From: Distichodus sexfasciatus
Lineage: Eukaryota; Chordata; Actinopteri; Characiformes; Distichodontidae
Reading direction: 5' to 3'
DNA length: 64,000 nt
Assembly (NCBI GenBank): GCA_032718565.1
Contig: JAVGVS010000098.1
Location: 1,429,865 to 1,493,864 of the forward strand
Shown: positions 59,572 to 64,000 of the stretch, in pieces
Layout: each line of letters begins with the position of its first letter
Numbering within the stretch: position 1 is the first letter of the stretch
Notes under the pieces: generated by a model
Databases searched by the model: none
The model's input: only the letters and a program-made list of their open reading frames with translations
Told to the model about the DNA's origin: nothing
Program-made: the position numbers and the translations under genes

Positions 59572-59661
59572 CATCCAGCAGGACCTGAAAGATCTCATGA
59601 AATTCTGGACTGGATAGGAGAATACAGAGGAAGATCTGAAAGTAGAAATAGTCTGAAGTGA
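59572..59661 (+). CDS. candidate terminal exon of unidentified gene (U-exon 5)
   Basis: Acceptor tgtaatttcag. In the phase set by U-exon 4 it stops after five codons. In another frame it is open for 29 codons (HPAGPERSHEILDWIGEYRG...) to a TGA at 59659-59661. Which is right is unclear. Confidence 0.3.
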   Translation, partial: HPAGPERSHEILDWIGEYRGRSESRNSLK

Positions 59662-59721
59662 CCTACCAAAGTCATCAGCTTGCTTCAACATGCTGCGCCT
59701 GCCTGGCCATTACACATTAAC

Positions 59722-60567
59722 TAGGCATGCAACGGTACACTGTTCGGTACGTATCTCATTTTTTGGACCCCGGTATCGGTACATTAATGTTTTCTTAGCG
59801 CTAACGTCCAGTAGGTTCTTTGCCTTTTCTATTTGTAGTGCTGAAACAATTATTGAAATAACTCAAATAATTCATTTACAAAAAATGGTTGAGGCAGTTT
59901 TTCTAGATTTGAAGCTTCGTTTAATCCGTTTTACTAGTTAAAGCATTCTCCGCTTGTGTTTCACACTGACTTATCAGCGCCACACAATGTTTTCAGTTCC
60001 GTGATCAAGGCCTGATCAGTCCGTATGTAAAAGTATTTGTGAGATATTCTGCGCACAAAAACAGAAGTAAATGCGCTGTTTGTGAACGTGCCCAAATGAG
60101 CACCATTACTGGCTAAAATACTACAGTTTAGTCTAAACTCATATTTGAGCCCATAACTAACCACAACAACCAGCTTTCTACTCACAATACAGCCATTTAT
60201 TGATATTTTGTAGTGTTTATTCCATTATTGTGACAAGTTTTATCTGTGATAAAGGGGAGATTTGACTGAACTGGAGCATTTTAGTGAGAGCCACAAGTGC
60301 TCAAACACACTGTGCGTGTATTTACACATTTAATATCAGCATTTTAATTCTCATGGATCTCCTTTTATCTCAAATATGCCTTTGCGTTCAATTGACGGAA
60401 ACCTGTTATAGCTAGAGTCCAATGGGCGGACATCTCTCGTAGCGATGGAGAACTTTTTAAAATTATAATTTAATGTCGGGCCTGTCGAACTATCATGGTT
60501 CACCTGGGTGTATCTAACCGAACAGGGCGAAGGGTTTGTTATAATACCAAAAACCATTGCATCCCTA
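59722..60567. mobile_element. non-autonomous hAT-type transposon
   Basis: Terminal inverted repeats: left taggcatgcaacggta at 59722, right (reversed) tagggatgcaatggtt ending at 60567. They are flanked by an imperfect 8-bp duplication, acattaac (59714-59721) and atattaat (60568-60575), six of eight identical. TAGGGATGCA-type ends and 8-bp duplications are the hAT signature. The 846-bp interior has no transposase frame. Confidence 0.8.
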
Positions 60568-60599
60568 ATATTAATTCCAGCTTACAGAAGTCATCTCCT

Positions 60600-60707
60600 A
60601 AAAATGTCACATTTTAGATTCAAAGGACATTCAATTACAAAAACAGTGACGGTGGCGTGTGCATCGAGTCCACTGTTCTTCCAATGAACATGAGGTATGG
60701 ACAATCC
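60600..60707 (-). other. weak candidate 3' exon on - strand
   Basis: On the - strand cccctttttctag at 60708 is a good acceptor. In the phase following the exon at 62335-62419 it reads GIVHTSCSLEEQWTRC and further to a TGA. Coding status unproven. Confidence 0.15.
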
Positions 60708-61559
60708 CTAGAAAAAGGGGTAAAGGGGGGTGTTAGTAAAGCATCTCAGATTATGTTGCATGTTGTGTATTTCTGTGAAATCTCAGCTCAAAGATGTAAT
60801 TTCTTCATCACAGAAAACACACCTCAAGGATGATGGTGGACAATGCCCATGACTCACAACTGATATGAGGTCACATTTCTTCCAGGGTTCTGTCCTCAGT
60901 GGATGATTGTTTCAGCTTTTACAGAAAAGTCGTCTTGCAGCCGTGGATGGAACACTCAGCTCAGAAAAGCTGGGTCCTGTCTGAAAGATCAAGCCAGCCA
61001 CTTTCTTCAAGGAAGTGTTAAACATCACGCACGGTGGTCACTGATGTCCAAACATCTCAGCGCAGCATCTCAATACTGAAAACAATTTAAGCAACATAAA
61101 CAGAACAAATGTTTTAGAAACAGATGGTATATACAGAACTGGATCAATAAAAGGAATGAATAAAAAAAACTCAATAAGCTTTGGTCAAAGACTGAGCAAA
61201 AGCTGCTTCTTTCTCAGTCACAAGCTGTGAACATTAATATAAGCCACATCCTCAACACCCTAGTCACCTCGTACGCTACACAGAAACAAACATCACAGCT
61301 CTGGCACTTGGCCTTTTCAACTGAAAGCTTGTCAACAATACTATGCCACATCCAATTCCTTTAAACTTTAACAAATACTGTATGTCTAATTCCAAATATA
61401 ATTCAGTGACAATGACAGTCCCATTTCACCCCTCGGCCCTACCCCTCTGTTTTACATATTCGTGTGTAGGGGTGGGGTGTCCCATTTCTTATTTAGATAG
61501 AGGGGAAGGGGTAATGGCTAATTATATGCACACATTGCTATACACAGACTGTTTCCTCC

Positions 61560-61970
61560 TCAAAAGACTTGCTACAACACTGCTGTACTAATTTTTGCAC
61601 TGCCACTACTATTTGCACAAACATTGAACGCAATGTATAAATAGACTGGCTATAGAATTTTTCATATTGAAACTGTTTCTAACCTCTTGCACATCCAGTG
61701 TAAAAGTCTGTTTCCACTTTTGAAGGTAATACTGCATCCAAACTGTCTCTCTATCTACCTCTTTCTAATTCTAGTTTAAAGTTATATTTAATATTCCATT
61801 TCTAGGTTAAAATGTGTGTTTTATTTATATATTGTTTACTCCCTGTGCCTTATCTGTTCTTTGTTCCCAATTTCCTATTGCACTGTAAAAACTGGAGCCA
61901 CTTCATCTCGTCTCTCTGTATATCTGTACAGTATATAGCAGAGATGACAAAGTTTACTTTGACTGGAACT
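61560..61970 (+). mobile_element. retroposon 3' region
   Basis: Poly-T-rich stretch, then cctattgcactgtaaaaact, ctcgtctctctgtatatctg and cagtatatagcagagatgac plus aaagtttactttgac: the 3' tail of a common fish LINE/SINE family. The same tail is present reversed at 63425-63545. Confidence 0.6.
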
Positions 61971-62334
61971 GGAGATTTTTCAGAGGCTCACTCCAAACGG
62001 AGGGATAGGAGATATTTCCCAGAATGACCTGCAACAATCAGCAACATGTCTACGTAGCTAAAAGAGACATACAAATGTATGTACAGGATAAGCCATAAAT
62101 GTCAAACACCACAGATAGAAATCCCTAGTGTGGTGTCAGTCGCTATTATACAACTCCGGTTTGCTGCGAACACAAAATATGCCAACAGCCCACACTACGG
62201 AAATAATAAATAAATTCCACTAATGATTTCTTCACTTTATGGCAAGGACTAAGGCATAGGGCCAAGGGGTGAAATGGGCTTCAGCCAATGGTGTCAGAAG
62301 AGCATTTGCATGTATTTATGTTAATGCCGTTTAC

Positions 62335-62419
62335 CTAAGTGGGAAGACATGTCTCCACGCACTCTTGGGAGAACTGTAGATGATGCAAGATCGTTGGGCA
62401 CAGCACCAAGAAACATCAT
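62335..62419 (-). CDS. weak candidate exon on - strand
   Basis: Acceptor cttatttag and donor g|gtaaac on the - strand; 28 codons plus one base reading MMFLGAVPNDLASSTVLPRV then RGDMSSHL. In phase with the candidate exon at 62559-62696. No homologue recognised. Confidence 0.25.
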
Positions 62420-62558
62420 CTAAATAAGACAAAAGAACACACAACCCTTGATTATTAACAGCTGAAGAGAAAAATTGACTCCACAGGAACAGTACAATGT
62501 ACAATTTAACTTTCCATTTATCTTAAATAGGTATCCATTTTTGATTTACTGAACATAC

Positions 62559-62696
62559 CATACATGGGTAGTACACATTAACTACCAGAACCGCTACAGA
62601 TGGCACACCCCCATATACGACTGCAAAAATTACAAAGCCATGCTCGAAATTAGCCTCACAGTTAAACTCACTTGTAAACTCATTATAATGCAGGTG
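62559..62696 (-). CDS. weak candidate exon on - strand, hydrophobic
   Basis: Acceptor cttttctcttcag and donor atg|gtatgt on the - strand; 46 open codons reading HLHYNEFTSEFNCEANFEHG then a strongly hydrophobic stretch FVIFAVVYGGVPSVAVLVVN, which could be a membrane span. Base composition is AT-rich, so chance is a real alternative. Confidence 0.25.
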
Positions 62697-63055
62697 CTGA
62701 AGAGAAAAGGAGGTATTAGTTCCCTTAATATCATCACCATAAGAATACAGCACACAAATGCATGAAATAATTTTTTAAGTCAAGGTTTAGCCAGGCTTTA
62801 ATAAGGTTTTCTGCTAGACATTAACGATCGCAGTGAATGCCAGTTTTGTTTAGTGAAATAAATTTCCCTGTGGGTTAAGGTATTACATAAAAATATGAAA
62901 GAAGTCAATGCTAGTCAACTTGTTTGAATGACAACTACGTTAGGTGAAGTTCAGGATACTCTGAAGAGACAAGGGAGAATGAGGAGGACTGACACAAACA
63001 ATATGCTTTGGATGCTACAGTATATAACTCGGACCAACTCACCAAGAAGTGCTTA

Positions 63056-63170
63056 CATTTATGGTAGTTAGCTGATGCTCTTTCCAGAAAGACTTACACT
63101 CCCCAATTACAGGAAGCAGCAATCAATAAGGAATAACCCAGGGTCCTATCCACTAAGCCACCACCATTCT
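63056..63170. repeat. dispersed fish repeat fragment
   Basis: cttacatttatggtagttag, ctgatgctctttccagaaag and gggtcctatccactaagcca: same family as 8920-9080. Confidence 0.5.
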
Positions 63171-63424
63171 TCATTTAACCACTTTTGCCTTTAATAATTA
63201 AGCAATGTTTAGTGCTGCTTTGATCTCCCAGATAGCAAACGTTATTAATTCAACCTTAACAAGTCACAACCTTAACAAGTCACAACCAGGTTGGAATTCG
63301 ACTAATATCGTTTGTTAACTGGGACTAATTAGTATGTATGCACTTATATAATGTAACTATACTAAACCTTATTTCCGCAGTACAGTAATTTTAAAAAGCG
63401 TTCCTTATTTTGGTCCTTGTAAAT

Positions 63425-63545
63425 ACATGTCAAAGTAAACTTTGTCATCTCTGCTATACATTGTACAAGCATACAGAGAGACGAGACAGCACATAGAATA
63501 AGCAATATATAAATAGAATATACAATATGCATTTTAATTTTTTTT
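63425..63545 (-). mobile_element. retroposon 3' tail, reversed copy
   Basis: gtcaaagtaaactttgtcat and ctctgctatacattgtac are the reverse complement of the tail at 61905-61965, so the two tails face each other across about 1.5 kb. Confidence 0.6.
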
Positions 63546-63718
63546 TAAATTTAAGTAGAAAATAAAATGCAACCTTGAAACTAGAAGTACAAAGATAGAC
63601 AATGTATGTTACAACTCTATTGCTATTGTGAATCCAAATAAATGAAAAAAATAGACTAGTGCGAGCCACACAACGTCATTAACACAATATTAAACGACAG
63701 TTCGTGCATCACGTGCTT

Positions 63719-64000
63719 TGGGAAAGAGTGGTGGAAGCTAGGCTTAGGTCAGAAGTGAGCATTTGTGAGCAGCAGTACGGTTTCATGCCAAGAAAAAGTA
63801 CTACAGATGCTATTTTTGCTTTATGGATGCTGATGGAGAAGTACAGAGAAGGTCAGAGGGAGCTGCATTGTGTCTTTGTAGATTTAGAGAAAGCATATGA
63901 CAGGGTGCCAAGAGAGGAGCTGTGGTATTGCATGAGGAGCTCTGGAGTGGCAGAGAAGTATGTTAGAGTGGTGCAGGACATGTATGAGAGCTGTGAGACA
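63719..64000 (+). pseudogene. 5'-truncated LINE reverse-transcriptase ORF, cut by window end
   Basis: 94 open codons to the window end. Motifs: YGFMPRKSTTDAIFAL, then CVFVDLEKAYDRVPREELWY (reverse-transcriptase motif A, with the catalytic Asp in F-V-D), then YVRVVQDMYESCE. This is the start of the RT palm domain of a non-LTR retrotransposon. Upstream of 63717 there is no continuation of the ORF, so the insertion is 5'-truncated. The clade is uncertain. Confidence 0.85.

Overview
This is a vertebrate, almost certainly teleost, genomic window. It is dominated by one intron-rich gene, the semaphorin receptor plexin-A2 (plxna2), on the + strand. The teleost call rests on dense (CA/GT)n, (CT/GA)n and tetranucleotide microsatellites, compact GC-rich exons in AT-rich introns, and fish-type repeats: tRNA-headed SINEs, hAT and Tc1/mariner-like non-autonomous elements, short palindromic MITEs and a LINE fragment.

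Layout. 1-6255: repeats and unique sequence, no gene I can support; plxna2 lies downstream. 6256-52917: thirty-one plxna2 coding exons with GT-AG borders and matching intron phases. They run from a 1.2-kb first coding exon (signal peptide and most of the sema domain) through the rest of sema, three PSI modules, four IPT/TIG domains and one transmembrane helix (exon 19) to the split cytoplasmic R-Ras/Rap GAP with its inserted Rho-binding domain (exons 20-31). The predicted protein is about 1,907 residues, close to mammalian plexin-A2. Thirty exons are open and in phase. The exception is exon 12 (34030-34176, first IPT domain), which has an in-frame stop and a net frame change. It lies between a pyrimidine-rich and a purine-rich tract, where either assembly error or real damage is possible. 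52918 to about 54150: 3' UTR with candidate polyadenylation signals.

54200-64000: a CpG-rich promoter-like patch (about 56690-56830) precedes coding-like exons on the + strand (57294-59661). I do not recognise the gene, and its frame is not maintained, so it may be a decaying gene. A non-autonomous hAT element follows (59722-60567), then two weak candidate exons on the - strand, and a 5'-truncated LINE reverse-transcriptase ORF that runs off the window end.

The introns hold several minisatellites: a telomere-like TTAGGTTTAGG family with a 59-bp inverted-repeat turnaround, a GT-rich array that gives a spurious 410-codon ORF, and a two-orientation 'tccctttaa' array in intron 27. I see no bacterial-type system, CRISPR array or other clearly new biological system. 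The points most worth checking are the broken IPT1 exon, the unidentified gene near 57-60 kb, the simple repeats set directly against splice sites, and the internally deleted transposon at 19.3-20.4 kb.
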